A stretch of 64,000 nt of DNA, taken from contig JASKMD010000014.1 in NCBI GenBank assembly GCA_030144725.1, forward strand, positions 2,169,646 through 2,233,645. The letters run 5' to 3'. The notes below the pieces were generated by a model that made no database searches, was not told the origin of the DNA, and saw only the letters and a program-made list of their open reading frames with translations. Shown here one piece after another: positions 45,001-53,410 of the stretch; the first letter of the stretch is position 1; every line of letters starts with the position of its first letter. A program made the position numbers and the translations under genes. The stretch is from Haematococcus lacustris. Taxonomy: Eukaryota > Chlorophyta > Chlorophyceae > Chlamydomonadales > Haematococcaceae.

Positions 45001-45392
45001 GCCAGCTCATTCACAACTGTTGGTGCACTGATTCCCTCGATGTGGGTTAGTTGGTGGATAGATTTGGCGCAACTGTTGGTGATGGCTGCATAGTGTGCTT
45101 GTGCCGCTGCTTTAGCATGTCTCAGGGTCAATTGCAGGCTTGCTAGGAGCTGTGGAATGTTGTTGTTCGTGTCTTGGCAGGCTTGCTTGAACTTCTCCTG
45201 GTCTTCTTTGCTGACGGGAGTTGTGAGCGCTTTTTTGCAGGTCTGTCTTAAGGTCGGCAATGTGGGTATGGCAGGTACACAGTTGAGGCCAGTGGACGTG
45301 ATATGAGGCCAGTGGACGTGACAATGTTGAGGCCAGTGGACGTGATATCTAGGGCCATAGTAAGGGGTAGGTGGTCGCTGAGCCCTCCCCAT
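39072..45392 (-). CDS. LINE-1 ORF2: RT, PHD finger, RNase H, CCHC
   Basis: 2,106 residues. The reverse transcriptase (about 395-690) has GKAPGPNDIPNELL, IVDFTSAFNTTDQ, GTIQGDSLSPLLF and LAFADNLIILT; the usual second catalytic Asp is Asn here (codon 43461-43463). A PHD finger (about 1250-1315: CELC...MYVCDTCQRTYHWQC...WECPSC) follows. Around 1690-1740 HHSLLVLI...PLWLDSLRG looks like the His...Asp part of another cysteine-peptidase fold, but no nucleophile is evident. RNase H (about 1760-1900) has TYTDGSC, a Glu in KAELAAI, ATDSL and VRAHNGIIGNEYADH. Near 2020 a CPLCGQPDSALHILSGC knuckle and a THRHN motif recall the start of a restriction-like endonuclease, but the catalytic PD...D part is not seen before the stop. 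The endonuclease frame upstream is separate. Confidence 0.85.
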   Translation of the reverse strand: MGRAQRPPTPYYGPRYHVHWPQHCHVHWPHITSTGLNCVPAIPTLPTLRQTCKKALTTPVSKEDQEKFKQACQDTNNNIPQLLASLQLTLRHAKAAAQAHYAAITNSCAKSIHQLTHIEGISAPTVVNELATHMHNLLDRCLNVAIENCQTKTHNATGQHYRLRGCNKLRSHKRHTHLWIKHAQHHLSDYKGSTITDALTHVPPLPSCKIPTAAKQTALDIIRMYHKDGTPFHTALKLAYKHTKTDLQSYDKEQSAIHADRHRAAAQKLIHTKPRLANKAIFQPSNKRHTITALHDDRTGALATDPTQLVQVADRYFTRTWAATGSKTGTYLPEHCPRKAPWEQPNAIDRFTLKTGATRREEPDLEGNRAKRAWLNSTIQDTATFHTCLKQLSNGKAPGPNDIPNELLKMLPDEITTAIHDMFTVLWATGLTPIGWKTSNTVLIYKNKGSETDLANYRPIGLANTLYKLWTRMITVAIYEYAEQHNVLSSCQAGFRRHQDTMTQLQSLVIALEDAKISQQDIYALIVDFTSAFNTTDQDKTLWIMYDLGFPTDAIEAVKDLYTGASSTVQLTPHLKGQPVPITRGTIQGDSLSPLLFLIYMEPLLRWLHVGGRGYEHGCLDATQQQDNTLRHQNKLSSLAFADNLIILTSCLSDLKIQAHKLTEFSSWGSLQVSGSKTKVTGILHQKAKTKVYGTNDPTAQVAAQLHGQIEVQEQATQYLPPTQPFLYLGVNITMTLDWKHQHRRMTDTLRSRLECLRTSYASPRQTLHIVKTAVATCLAYAFPVTPCSPTDLETWDSMITTMIKRRFGLWVSAPSAMIREDTDTFGLGCTSLAVEYNSRCVKALLEGLQAEGRYGKVTRSMLVMQITYLSQLLAQKPSRHQTQKELQKCSRTRQLLCAHNSSLQVAFKGTTINPPLLAQLHAIHTASVAQPLDKHHTRVMRAIVGPLIALGFSGPHQLLEMKGTNIISGRELRVLAKQRGRRATHKHIGALNSLRLLLQLGEEPTSDQLQAIMNHRDINLDLDLKHRQTHHSMGGLTACQWTDKSTYALPGWNWQVSIASNQVIRINDLFNQPQKQSTAAPPPHTTNTQPTGATIADLQKPSNKRPAPNPLSNNKSMGRVALPDATDIPLPHLDPTQLYTWKEDQATRGTASHSQLMLNQMFRHREKIKKVFGWQITNTTLRRDLPPTAARRTHQKQKPKEETDVTMQQQHWVTWHPSRVEKWALPLYAKNGYHPQSVKPYPRSQLRDDDCDCELCWSPNSRENDADAADMYVCDTCQRTYHWQCLLDCKCVKPNERPGCDDNTEWECPSCAPLAPHEKEARKAAADEEIVEVHWEPSAEALTMLKHHTDFCEHMEEYKTEIEARQHALTSTRKDGDIDDDLVRQSMSDTARGQWQSSHGDPLRSNVTFDVLPTNPQLDICPTGRCEVWLRHADFYPCQQTTALTQALPQPITQQVVAVYNTDGKCVGVITPARAADLLSRYNETQKNAPTPLNTSFATELASLLARHGQATADATHTTPTPIVHVLRQHLEITKERYTTPLHCSLLIEEYYSPCERDKLFGSLGPPLLCQHQGMSLAQPNKTHITVAVRHALHAAQAPTHIPTLTAMLLPNKGRTIGATYMRWITEHPHLCTKVGTFAPHALQPDPPQAWTGGIPYTCSNKHHSLLVLIHNSSATHHLQARNPLWLDSLRGALSQLAGRKFLPPLNTRQPPPLPAHTSLTGAGTYRKLPQDTPTPPTALPPTSHTPDTHWSGTHLQSKVGDWKSWTYTDGSCTTAPGALQRIGAGIYHPQGTQQHHTINPCGEGATNTITKAELAAIKAALDQGHTHIATDSLTAMFQIRMAVLQPMRLHLHKHKDILTTIVQTIKASPTTIHLFKVRAHNGIIGNEYADHTARLAAQQDNHDITIPGCKDPYHDIHWLQTPGKEDQPPRPLGDLEGCLKTHMHTRHRLGLANQDSIYYEAWQSITLIAHKMSNFLWRDGAITTPQQRCILRYRTGTLYNQKHAVRFGFSDNTNCPLCGQPDSALHILSGCTATNKLVTHRHNAAGRAILRTVQDGALGAGLIFTHVGDLQEKSDTASPATNKVKRRNLRRALDIDPTTTGGIT

Positions 45393-46149
45393 TTGCTTGC
45401 GCAGGCTAGCAGCCGTGGTTTTGCGGGGCTGTTGCGTGTGAGGATGTCGTCAATGCGGCTGTCAGTGCTTTGTGGCTTGCCTGTTTCGTCTGCCTCCTTC
45501 CATTGCCTGTGTGTGGCTTTTCTATCTTCTTGTTGCACTGGCTGCAGGTTCTGGGAGTGCAAGAAGGCCCTGTACTCCAAGTCCTGCGGGTAGGTGGTGT
45601 TGCTGCTCCTGTCATTGGGCCGCCAGGTGGCATTCATGTCTCCTATCATTAGGGGGAGGTGTGATCTGTGTGCGGTTAGGAGTGTTGTTATGGTGTCTTG
45701 CATGGCGTGGCGGGCTGAGGACGCTGCTGCGCTGTGTCCTGATGGCCAGTAGGTACCTATCAGGATGACTGGCGTGGAGTTTGTGGGCTGCAGGGTGGCT
45801 GTGACCAGTCTCCCAGCAGTGTCAGCGGTGCCTGCTTTGGCTGTGGCTGCCACAGCTATAGAGCGCTTGACAGCTAGGATAGTTCCTGCGGTGTGGTGGT
45901 GGCTGTGCCACCAAGTGTAGTCGCGTAACATTGTTTGCAGCCATCTTGGGGCCATCTTGCTCTTCCTGCCTATCTTGGTCTCTGTGAGTACTAAAATGTC
46001 AGGGTTGTCGTCCAGAATCAGCTCTATGACGTCTTGTCTCTTTGTGTAGAGGCCTTGTGTGTTCAGTGTGCTGATTGTGAGGTTGCTGAGGATGGGTATG
46101 GGTTTGGGGTCAAGTGTGGTTGTTGGTTCCGTTGTAATGGCAGGCTGGC
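45248..46149 (-). CDS. LINE-1 AP endonuclease domain (ORF2 N-terminal part)
   Basis: The open frame reads STLNTQGLYTKRQDVIELI, DDNPDILVLTETKIG, IGTYWPSG, LMIGDMNATWRP, SRIDDILTRN and GGLSDHLPLTMAL, the ordered motifs of an APE/EEP endonuclease that nicks the target DNA. There is no ATG before the first motif; the frame overlaps the end of the peptidase ORF in the -1 register, so expression may need a frameshift or reinitiation. At its 3' end the frame runs through a short tandem repeat (45285-45348) and stops at 45248, while the reverse-transcriptase frame is open from 45392. The extra repeat units probably split what was one EN-RT ORF. Confidence 0.8.
45285..45348. repeat. Short tandem repeat at EN-RT junction
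   Basis: Three units starting GAGGCCAGTGGACGTGA at 45285, 45305 and 45329 (20, 24 and 20 bp). Two extra units add 44 bp, which is not a multiple of three. Both frames read ITSTGLN, one leading out of the endonuclease and the other into the reverse transcriptase. Confidence 0.8.
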
Positions 46150-47288
46150 CTATACAAGCATGTTGTGGGGGTTGGTGCTGGGCGTGGGACCTGGCTCGGA
46201 GGGAGTCTTCGGGGAGAGGAAGTTGGTGATGCGAACTTGGCGCTTGGTGCTGTGGTCGTGGGTGGTAACTCTGGATGGGCGGCGCTTCTTTGTCATGGGG
46301 GGCACTTGCTGCATGGGCCTGCTGGGGGGGTTGGGCTCTGTTGCCAGGGGTGGGGATGGGTTGAGGCGAAGGGGTGGGGCTGGGGTTGGGGTTGGGGCTG
46401 GGGCTGGGGCTGGAGCTGGGGGTGGGGGTGCCTGTCTGCGTTTGGTATGTTTGGTTGTAACGCTCGCGGGGTTGGTTCTCTTGGATCTATGGTTCAGGGC
46501 GGTTGTTGGAGCAGGCATTGCTCTGGTCTGGTGTGCTTCTGTGGTGGTAGTGAGGTCTATAGGGGTCGTGTGATCGGCAAGGTGTGCGGCTAGGTCTTGA
46601 GGTGTGTAGCCTGCCTGGGGGTCTGCTAGCCATATCTCTCTACGGACAAATGTTGTGTGCTCTACGTTGCCTGCAGTGATGGTCAGCAGGCTGCCCTGTA
46701 GGCGGTGCCAGTCAAGGGGCGTGTTGAGCGGTTGTGGTGCGTGGCGTAGCGAGTCCAGCCAGAGCCATCCTTGTGAGGTGTGCCTTATAGCAGTCGCATG
46801 GCCGATGTCTTTGCCATTGCTACAGGAGAGGAGGATGATTGCGCTTGTGCATGTTGCACCTGTGTCTGTTATTGCACTAAGGATCTTACCGGGTGTGATG
46901 CTGCCTCGGGGGAGGGGTTGGGTGGCGGGGTGTAGATAGGTATTATGATGTGTGCGGTGGAGGTAGTGGTTGAGTGTGTCTAATGAGAACTTGCCTTCTT
47001 TGTCGTAGATATGGTTTGTGTGCAATGCTCTCACTGCAAGCCCCATGTCCCGGGCTTGTTGTGCTAGTTGTTGCAAGTGGTCCGTCAGGTTCTTACAATG
47101 CCTAATGACTGCTTGATGGTCTATCAGCTTGAGTCCCATGGCCATGTTGAAGGCATGTACGAGGCAGCAGTGATCATGCTGGCACTCCATGTATGGGGGA
47201 AGGAGGGGTTGGGGTGGGTTTGGCAATGTGTACCTGGGTATGTTGTCTTCCTTATGACTTATGATGTGGCATATACCTTCTCGTCTTG
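46150..47288 (-). pseudogene. LINE-1 peptidase ORF, 3' part after chromovirus insertion
   Basis: This continues the frame interrupted at 53411. It holds the second Josephin-like domain: Gln, then five residues on the nucleophile Cys (codon 47164-47166) in CLVHAFN, His (46798-46800) in GHATAIRHTSQGWLWLDS, and Asp (46753-46755) 15 residues after the His. A Pro/Ala/Thr-rich tail encoded by a GGGGCT/GGGGTT-like repeat (about 46375-46430) and a basic C terminus follow. The same frame is uninterrupted in copy 2 (59178-60746). Confidence 0.8.
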
Positions 47289-47496
47289 TGTAGCGAACGG
47301 CTCCTCGAAGCCTAGCTCGCCTCCGAGTACTTCTGTACTGCAGTGTGACATGGTGGGCGAAAGGGGCAGGTGGGCCTTCGCGCACACCTGCTTCAGGGGT
47401 TCGACTCCTCGGGGGAAACGTTCTAAACCCTGGCCGTGTCACGCTGTAGGAACGAAGGTAGTTATCGGTTGTTGGCGTGGTGTCTTGCACGCTACA
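47289..47496 (+). repeat. 5' LTR of chromovirus 2
   Basis: 208 bp, TGTAGC...GCTACA. It contains GGGGTTCGACTCC at about 47396-47408, a match to the Pol III B-box motif GGTTCGANTCC. Confidence 0.95.
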
Positions 47497-47499
47497 TTT

Positions 47500-47517
47500 T
47501 GGTTTCCGACCGATGTT
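47500..47517 (+). promoter_or_regulatory. Candidate primer-binding site, chromovirus 2
   Basis: TGGTTTCCGACCGATGTT starts three bases after the LTR. It differs from the chromovirus 1 site by two substitutions and a one-base gap, suggesting both use the same or related tRNA primers. Confidence 0.55.
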
Positions 47518-47547
47518 GTCTAACGTTACCTTCTCTTCCTGAGCGAT

Positions 47548-49410
47548 ATGACTGCTAACAAGGAACCTCCGCCTGGCGGAGACAAACGGGCCGAGCGTCC
47601 CGCTCCAGGGGGCCAGACTCCTGGTTCCCCGCCCCCAGCGACTCCAAGCACTGCAGCTGGAGCCCCAGCAGGAGGCCCTGTTGCAGCTGGGGCGCCAAAT
47701 ACTGGCACGGCACCTGCTGCCAACAATACGCCCTCTCTTTCTGCCGCAGCCCCTGTTTTCGCAGACGTCGAGAAGATCACAGGCTTACAGCCCGCCCAGG
47801 CGCTGGACCTGCTGAGATCTGTCCTGTCCTCTCTGAACAGCATCGCCTCTGCTCAGCCTCCGGCTGCTACTGTCCCTCCTGCGACTACGCCTGGCGTTGG
47901 CCCTGTCTCGTATGCGGGAGCTGTCACGGCTGCGCCTCATCTCCCTGAAGTCGGCACTTCTGCCGCAGCAGCTGCGGCTGACGAGATCCAGAGGCTGCGC
48001 CAGCAGCTGGTGGGGGTGACTGCGCACTTGAACGCCGCCCAGAATGAAGCTGTTCGTGTTCGAGCTGAGCTTTCGGAGATGGAGATGCTACAGGACCGCG
48101 TGAACTCGGTGGTGAGTGGAGAGCAAGGTGTTGCAGCTCTTCGCAGCCAGTCGGACAGGCCTGTTGCAAACCTGAACAGCGGCACATCTGCTGCATTGAC
48201 TGCACTTGGTGCTACGCCAGCCTTGTCAGGCACTGTTGCACCTGGTGCGCCGCTGTCAGGCAGGCAGACACCTTTGTCTCAGGTTGCACCTCCTGCGAAT
48301 GCGACACTTGCTGCGCCAGTCCCTATGTCCAGGGTTAAGATCCCAGGTCCTGACAAGTGGACGGACCAGTGCCTTGCCACTTCACGTGTAGCAGAAATCT
48401 TCTGTGAGGATCTTGAGGTGCATTGTGCATATTTGCGCATAGACCCTGCTGATGCCTTGCCCAACTTCTTGACAGGCAAGGCCAGAGAGGTATGGTACCC
48501 AGCAACCAGGAATGCTCACATTCTTGCCCATGGCTCTAGGCCAACATGGGTCCATCTGCGTACTTCCTTTAAGGAAATGGCTGGTGATGACCTGCGCAAT
48601 GAGTCAGATGTGCACCGCAGGAAGCTACTGGACCCCAATGCCTTGCGCATGTCCCCAGGTTCAACTTTGAATGCTTACATCACTGATTTCAGGAACACCC
48701 TGACGGTGGCAGGTTCTACCTGCATGGCACCAGCTATGCTGGTGACCACCTTCATTAGGGGGCTCACCTCTGAGCTGCAATCATCTGTGGTACATGATCT
48801 TGCCCTGATGCGTGAGCCCACACTGAATGATGCCATTCAGGCTGCCATGAATGCCCAGAAAGTGCTCTTTGCAGTAGCTACCAACCATGTGGGACGCCGT
48901 CCACCTGCTCCCCATGTGGCTGCCTTTGTGCCCCCTAAGCAGATGGACCGCATCAGGGGCGGCCCTGCTCCTGCTGGAGGACCAACCCGTCCTGTCCATC
49001 GTGGCACCTACTGGGACGTGTCCAGCAGCAGCAGCAGTGGAGGCCACCGTGGCAGTCGCCACAGCAGCCAAGGTGGGGGACGCCATGCTGGCCGTGCTGC
49101 CCAGGCTCCCCCTGCCACAGCCCCTGTGTGCCCAGCACCTGCTGCTGGCGGGTCCACCCTGCCAATTCCTGGCTATGCGTGCCATCACTGCTGGAACCCC
49201 AACCACTTCCGTGACTACTGCAACCTGAAGCATCTGCCAGCAGAGGAAGCCCGCCGGATCAGTGGCTACCCCCGCCCTGCTTCCCTGGGCCCACCTTCCC
49301 GCCATGCCAACCCTCCTGGGGATCTGCCCCCTCGGTCCCAGAAGCGTGACCGCAGCCCTCCCGGCAAGGGAGGCTGGAAGCAGCAAGGCAAGGGTGACCG
49401 GCGCCGTTGA
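47548..49410 (+). CDS. gag: Chromovirus 2 Gag
   Basis: 620 residues from the ATG 51 bp after the LTR. The N terminus is Pro/Ala-rich; a coiled-coil-like stretch (about 145-190, IQRLRQQLVGVTAHLNAAQN) precedes the capsid-like region (about 265-430, VKIPGPDKWTDQCLATSRVAEIF). A Ser/Gly/Arg-rich linker leads to a CCHC knuckle (CHHCWNPNHFRDYC) at about 545. The C terminus is basic. It ends in TGA at 49408-49410, followed in the same frame by pol. Confidence 0.88.
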   Translation: MTANKEPPPGGDKRAERPAPGGQTPGSPPPATPSTAAGAPAGGPVAAGAPNTGTAPAANNTPSLSAAAPVFADVEKITGLQPAQALDLLRSVLSSLNSIASAQPPAATVPPATTPGVGPVSYAGAVTAAPHLPEVGTSAAAAAADEIQRLRQQLVGVTAHLNAAQNEAVRVRAELSEMEMLQDRVNSVVSGEQGVAALRSQSDRPVANLNSGTSAALTALGATPALSGTVAPGAPLSGRQTPLSQVAPPANATLAAPVPMSRVKIPGPDKWTDQCLATSRVAEIFCEDLEVHCAYLRIDPADALPNFLTGKAREVWYPATRNAHILAHGSRPTWVHLRTSFKEMAGDDLRNESDVHRRKLLDPNALRMSPGSTLNAYITDFRNTLTVAGSTCMAPAMLVTTFIRGLTSELQSSVVHDLALMREPTLNDAIQAAMNAQKVLFAVATNHVGRRPPAPHVAAFVPPKQMDRIRGGPAPAGGPTRPVHRGTYWDVSSSSSSGGHRGSRHSSQGGGRHAGRAAQAPPATAPVCPAPAAGGSTLPIPGYACHHCWNPNHFRDYCNLKHLPAEEARRISGYPRPASLGPPSRHANPPGDLPPRSQKRDRSPPGKGGWKQQGKGDRRR

Positions 49411-52400
49411 GGCTTTGCCCAACCAGTGCGCCAGGCCTGTGTTGGTGCCTGTGGGACTGTGCCAGTGAATCAGGCATGTTTGCCAAGGGACAGTGCTGCA
49501 GACGACGGTGTTCTACACTTCTCGTTCTCTGGCAAAATGAATAGTAGAGATTGCACTATGCTGTTTGACAGTGGTGCAGCAGCAAGTTTCATCAATTGTG
49601 CAGCTGTTGAGATGTACTCTCTGAGTAGCCACAGACTGCAGCAACCTAGGGAGTTTCAGGTTGCCAATGGCCAGCCAGTCACGTGCACACATGCATGCAC
49701 CGTGCAGCTGCAGGTCCAGTCTTTGAACTGCCAAGTAGACTTGTTAGTTATGCCAGAGATGTTCTCTGCTTTTGATGTGTTAATGGGTAGCGACTGGTTG
49801 CAGTCCAATGGTGCTTTGCTGGATTACCTGGCGCGTACAGTGACCCTGCAGATGTCAGCTAACAAGACCGTGCTCAAATGTGAGCCCACAGCGCCAATTT
49901 TGGCACCACACTGTGCCCATATCTTGGCCAAGCATAGTCATGCTACAGTGTCAGCTAAGGTTGCCTACAAGTGGTTAAGAAAAGGAGGCCAATCTCTGGT
50001 CGCCCTGATCTCCTCTCAACCCGTCAACCCTACCCCCCCTCCAGCAAATCTGCTGTCCGTACACCCTACCCCTTCTCCAGCAAATATGCTGTCCAATGAC
50101 CCTGTCCTCCACTCCCATCCAATTACCTCACCCTCTGACAACCCCATCAATTACCCTACCTCTATACCCCCTGCCGTGGCAGCTCAGCTGACTACACTCA
50201 TATCTGAGTTTGAGGACGTCTTCGCACCCTTCAACAAACTGCCCCCTCAACGTCCAGTGGGGCATACCATCCCCCTGCAACCTGGCTGTAAGCCACCAGC
50301 CCTTCCATCTTATAAGATGAGCCAGCCTGAGCTGTTGGAGATGAAGAAGCAAGTTGCAGCTTTCCTGGAACAAGGCATCATAGAGCCCTCGTCCTCACCC
50401 TATGCTGCCCCTGTCCTCTTTGTTAAAAAGAAGTCAGGTGAGTTAAGGATGTGCGTAGACTACCGGCAGTTGAACAAGATCACCTTGAGGGATCAGTACC
50501 CACTGCCTAGAGTGGATGACCTGTTTGACAGGTTAGCTGGTTGCACAGTGTTTTCATCACTTGACCTACAGGCTGGTTATCACCAGATTAGGATCCCTGA
50601 TGAGGATGTGCCCAAGACAGCTTTCAGGACACCTACTGGCTTGTACCAGTTTAAGGTGCTATGCTTTGGATTAACCAATGCACCTGCCACGTTTCAACGT
50701 GTTATGAATAATGCTTTTGCTGATGTCATTAATGACTGTGCCCTAGTGTACATTGATGATATACTCATCATGTCCAAATCAGTTCCAGATCACTTCAATC
50801 ATCTGAGGAGGGTCTTGGAGCTGCTCAGGAAACATCAGTTCCAAGCCAAGCTGTCAAAATGTGAGTTTCTCAAAACTGCCCTGAAATTTCTGGGTCACAT
50901 TGTCAGTGATCAGGGCATTGCTGTGGACCCTGATAAGGTGAAATCCATCACCTCCTGGCCAGTGCCGCGCAGTTTAACTGCCATGCAGCAATTCCTTGGT
51001 GCTGCAAATTTTGTGCGAAAATTTGTGCACAATTTCAGTGCTATTTCAGCACCACTCACTGACCTGACTGGCAAAGCAGGCACTGAGTTTGATTGGCATA
51101 AGTGGCCTGATGATAAATTACAAGCTTTCGATGCTCTCAAGCATGCTATCTCTAAAGTACCTCTACTTAAAATACCTGATATTACTAAGCCTTTCCAGGT
51201 TTACTGTGACGCCTCTCTGCAAGGTGTTGGAGCTGTGCTCATGCAGGAGGGTTACCCTCTAGCTTATCTAAGCAAAAAGCTGATTCCAGCTGAGAAAAAT
51301 TACACCACTGGAGAGCAGGAATTACTTGCTATTATCACTGCGTGTAAGGAGTGGCGTTGCTACCTGGAGGGTGTCCCTTTCACTCTTTATACAGATCATA
51401 AGCCCTTAGTGGCTCTGAAAACACAGAAAGTCTTATCAAGACGTCAAACGAGATGGTTAGAGTTCCTCTCACGGTATAATTTTACCATAGAATACTTACC
51501 TGGTGATACTAACCCTGCTGACCCCCTGTCACGCATACCTGATGCCCCTGTTACAAACCCTGTCATGGTTATGACCAGGAGCAGGAAGCGTCATTTGGAG
51601 GGGGAGGAGGCTACCGTGCAGCAGCAGCCGCAGCAGGAGCCACAGCCACAGTTGGTGTTGGAGCAGCCCTTGCCCCCACCTCCTGTGCCTTTGCACCCTC
51701 TACATGCTGTCAATATGACAGAGCAGTTGCTGACAGCGTATGCAGCAGATGAGGCTTTTGCCAGCATGGTGGATCAATATGATCAGGATCAGCATGGGCT
51801 GTATCGCACCAGAGAAAGGAACCAGATAGTGGTCCCTAACTGCCCAGAGCTCAAAACCAGGATATTGGTGGAGATGCATGACGCGCAGTTTGCAGGTCAT
51901 GTGGGCATCACCAAGACGCTGGAGCGTATCTCCAGGCTGTTCTGGTGGCCTCGTATGAGGTCTGAGGTACGCCATTACGTGGCCAACTGTGATGCTTGCC
52001 AGCGTAATAAGTCTGTGAATACCAAGCCTGGTGGCCTACTCACACCTCTGGCCATACCATATGATAGGTGGGAGTCTATTTCAATGGACCTGATCACCAA
52101 ACTACCACCTGGCGAACATGGCTTTGATGCCATTGCTGTGTTTGTAGACAGGCTATCTAAAATGGTACATTTCGTGCCTTGTCGTGAGTCTATGAATGCT
52201 GAGGCCTTCGCCCGCCTATTTATTGATAATGTGTTTAAACACCATGGAGTACCCAGAGAAATCATCTCTGATAGGGGTTCCCATTTTACTAACCATTTCT
52301 GGGCGTCGATTATGACTATTCTTGGTGTAAAAGAATGCAAGTCTAGTGCCTATCATCCAGAGTCTGATGGTCAGACCGAGAGGTACAATCGTACCCTGGA

Positions 52401-53130
52401 GGAAATGCTTCGCCATTATATCTCCCCTGCCCAGTCTGATTGGCCCTTCTTCCTGTCGTTGGCTGAGTTTGCTGTTAACAATAGTTGGCAGGAGTCCATC
52501 CAGTCCACGCCGTTCCTGGTCAATACTGGCCAGTCACCTCTGACACCTGCCCTGCTGGAGCTGCCTGGTGAAGTGTACTGCCCTACTGCCAGGAGACTGT
52601 CTGAGTGGTGGCAGAGCAATGTCAAGCAGGCCCGTCACTTCATGGAACTGGCTCAGCGGCGGCAGGCCCATCTGGCCAACAAGGGACGCAAGGAAGTGGA
52701 ATACCACACTGGTCAGTTGGTGCTTCTCAGCACTAAGAACCTCAGGATGAAGCCAGGTAAGGCTAAGAAGCTACTGCCTAGGTTCATTGGGCCTTTCAAG
52801 GTGCTAGAGCATGTAGGTCCTGTTGCTGTTCGCCTTGACCTGCCACGAGCCATGGCACGCATGCACCCTGTGTTTCATGTGTCTCTTCTGAGACCCTACA
52901 CCAGTGAGCATCCTCACTTGCCTCCTCCTGTGGAGTGGTTGGATGAGGCGCCTCTGTATGAGGTTGAGAAGTTACTTGCCCATCGTGGCGTGCGTGCTGG
53001 TAAAGCACGAGGCTACTTAGTCAAGTGGCAGGGTTATGATGACTCTTACAACACATGGGAGCCAAGGAATAACCTTGTGAACTGCCAAGAAGTGTTGACT
53101 GCATATAATGCAGTGCATGGTTTGTCCTAG
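49411..53130 (+). CDS. pol: Chromovirus 2 Pol (PR-RT-RH-IN-chromodomain)
   Basis: The frame is the same as gag, beyond one TGA, and has no nearby ATG, so a Gag-Pol readthrough product is likely. Counting from 49426: protease DSGAA at 48; reverse transcriptase with LVYIDDILIM (YIDD at 442-445); RNase H with CDAS (Asp595); integrase zinc finger from His818 (HDAQFAGHVGITKT...CDACQRNK); catalytic Asp888, Asp949 and Glu985 (35 residues between the last two); chromodomain at about 1176-1230 (YEVEKLLAHR...YLVKWQGY...NTWEP). All motifs are intact. The protease has DSG in place of the more usual DTG, which is also an active form. Confidence 0.95.
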   Translation, partial: GFAQPVRQACVGACGTVPVNQACLPRDSAADDGVLHFSFSGKMNSRDCTMLFDSGAAASFINCAAVEMYSLSSHRLQQPREFQVANGQPVTCTHACTVQLQVQSLNCQVDLLVMPEMFSAFDVLMGSDWLQSNGALLDYLARTVTLQMSANKTVLKCEPTAPILAPHCAHILAKHSHATVSAKVAYKWLRKGGQSLVALISSQPVNPTPPPANLLSVHPTPSPANMLSNDPVLHSHPITSPSDNPINYPTSIPPAVAAQLTTLISEFEDVFAPFNKLPPQRPVGHTIPLQPGCKPPALPSYKMSQPELLEMKKQVAAFLEQGIIEPSSSPYAAPVLFVKKKSGELRMCVDYRQLNKITLRDQYPLPRVDDLFDRLAGCTVFSSLDLQAGYHQIRIPDEDVPKTAFRTPTGLYQFKVLCFGLTNAPATFQRVMNNAFADVINDCALVYIDDILIMSKSVPDHFNHLRRVLELLRKHQFQAKLSKCEFLKTALKFLGHIVSDQGIAVDPDKVKSITSWPVPRSLTAMQQFLGAANFVRKFVHNFSAISAPLTDLTGKAGTEFDWHKWPDDKLQAFDALKHAISKVPLLKIPDITKPFQVYCDASLQGVGAVLMQEGYPLAYLSKKLIPAEKNYTTGEQELLAIITACKEWRCYLEGVPFTLYTDHKPLVALKTQKVLSRRQTRWLEFLSRYNFTIEYLPGDTNPADPLSRIPDAPVTNPVMVMTRSRKRHLEGEEATVQQQPQQEPQPQLVLEQPLPPPPVPLHPLHAVNMTEQLLTAYAADEAFASMVDQYDQDQHGLYRTRERNQIVVPNCPELKTRILVEMHDAQFAGHVGITKTLERISRLFWWPRMRSEVRHYVANCDACQRNKSVNTKPGGLLTPLAIPYDRWESISMDLITKLPPGEHGFDAIAVFVDRLSKMVHFVPCRESMNAEAFARLFIDNVFKHHGVPREIISDRGSHFTNHFWASIMTILGVKECKSSAYHPESDGQTERYNRTLEEMLRHYISPAQSDWPFFLSLAEFAVNNSWQESIQSTPFLVNTGQSPLTPALLELPGEVYCPTARRLSEWWQSNVKQARHFMELAQRRQAHLANKGRKEVEYHTGQLVLLSTKNLRMKPGKAKKLLPRFIGPFKVLEHVGPVAVRLDLPRAMARMHPVFHVSLLRPYTSEHPHLPPPVEWLDEAPLYEVEKLLAHRGVRAGKARGYLVKWQGYDDSYNTWEPRNNLVNCQEVLTAYNAVHGLS

Positions 53131-53190
53131 CATCACTAATTAGTGTTGCGAGTCCTTGTGTTCTCACGAGGGCGGAACGTTTCCTCTTTG

Positions 53191-53202
53191 GAGGGGGAGG
53201 AA
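53191..53202 (+). promoter_or_regulatory. Polypurine tract, chromovirus 2
   Basis: GAGGGGGAGGAA abuts the 3' LTR at 53203. Confidence 0.75.
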
Positions 53203-53410
53203 TGTAGCGAACGGCTCCTCGAAGCCTAGCTCGCCTCCGAGTACTTCTGTACTGCAGTGTGACATGGTGGGCGAAAGGGGCAGGTGGGCCTTCGCGCACA
53301 CCTGCTTCAGGGGTTCGACTCCTCGGGGGAAACGTTCTAAACCCTGGCCGTGTCACGCTGTAGGAACGAAGGTAGTTATCGGTTGTTGGCGTGGTGTCTT
53401 GCACGCTACA
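53203..53410 (+). repeat. 3' LTR of chromovirus 2
   Basis: No difference from 47289-47496 was found by eye. It is followed by the TCTTG target duplication. Confidence 0.95.

Larger units (their letters stand above)
47289..53410 (+). mobile_element. Ty3/gypsy chromovirus 2, complete, inserted in LINE-1
   Basis: LTRs of 208 bp (47289-47496, 53203-53410) have TG...CA ends and appear identical. The 5-bp duplication TCTTG lies at 47284-47288 and 53411-53415. The empty site is seen in LINE-1 copy 2 near 60318-60322 (CTCGTCTTGGGGCTATGG). Gag and Pol frames are intact. The proteins are clearly diverged from chromovirus 1, so this is a different family. Confidence 0.95.
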
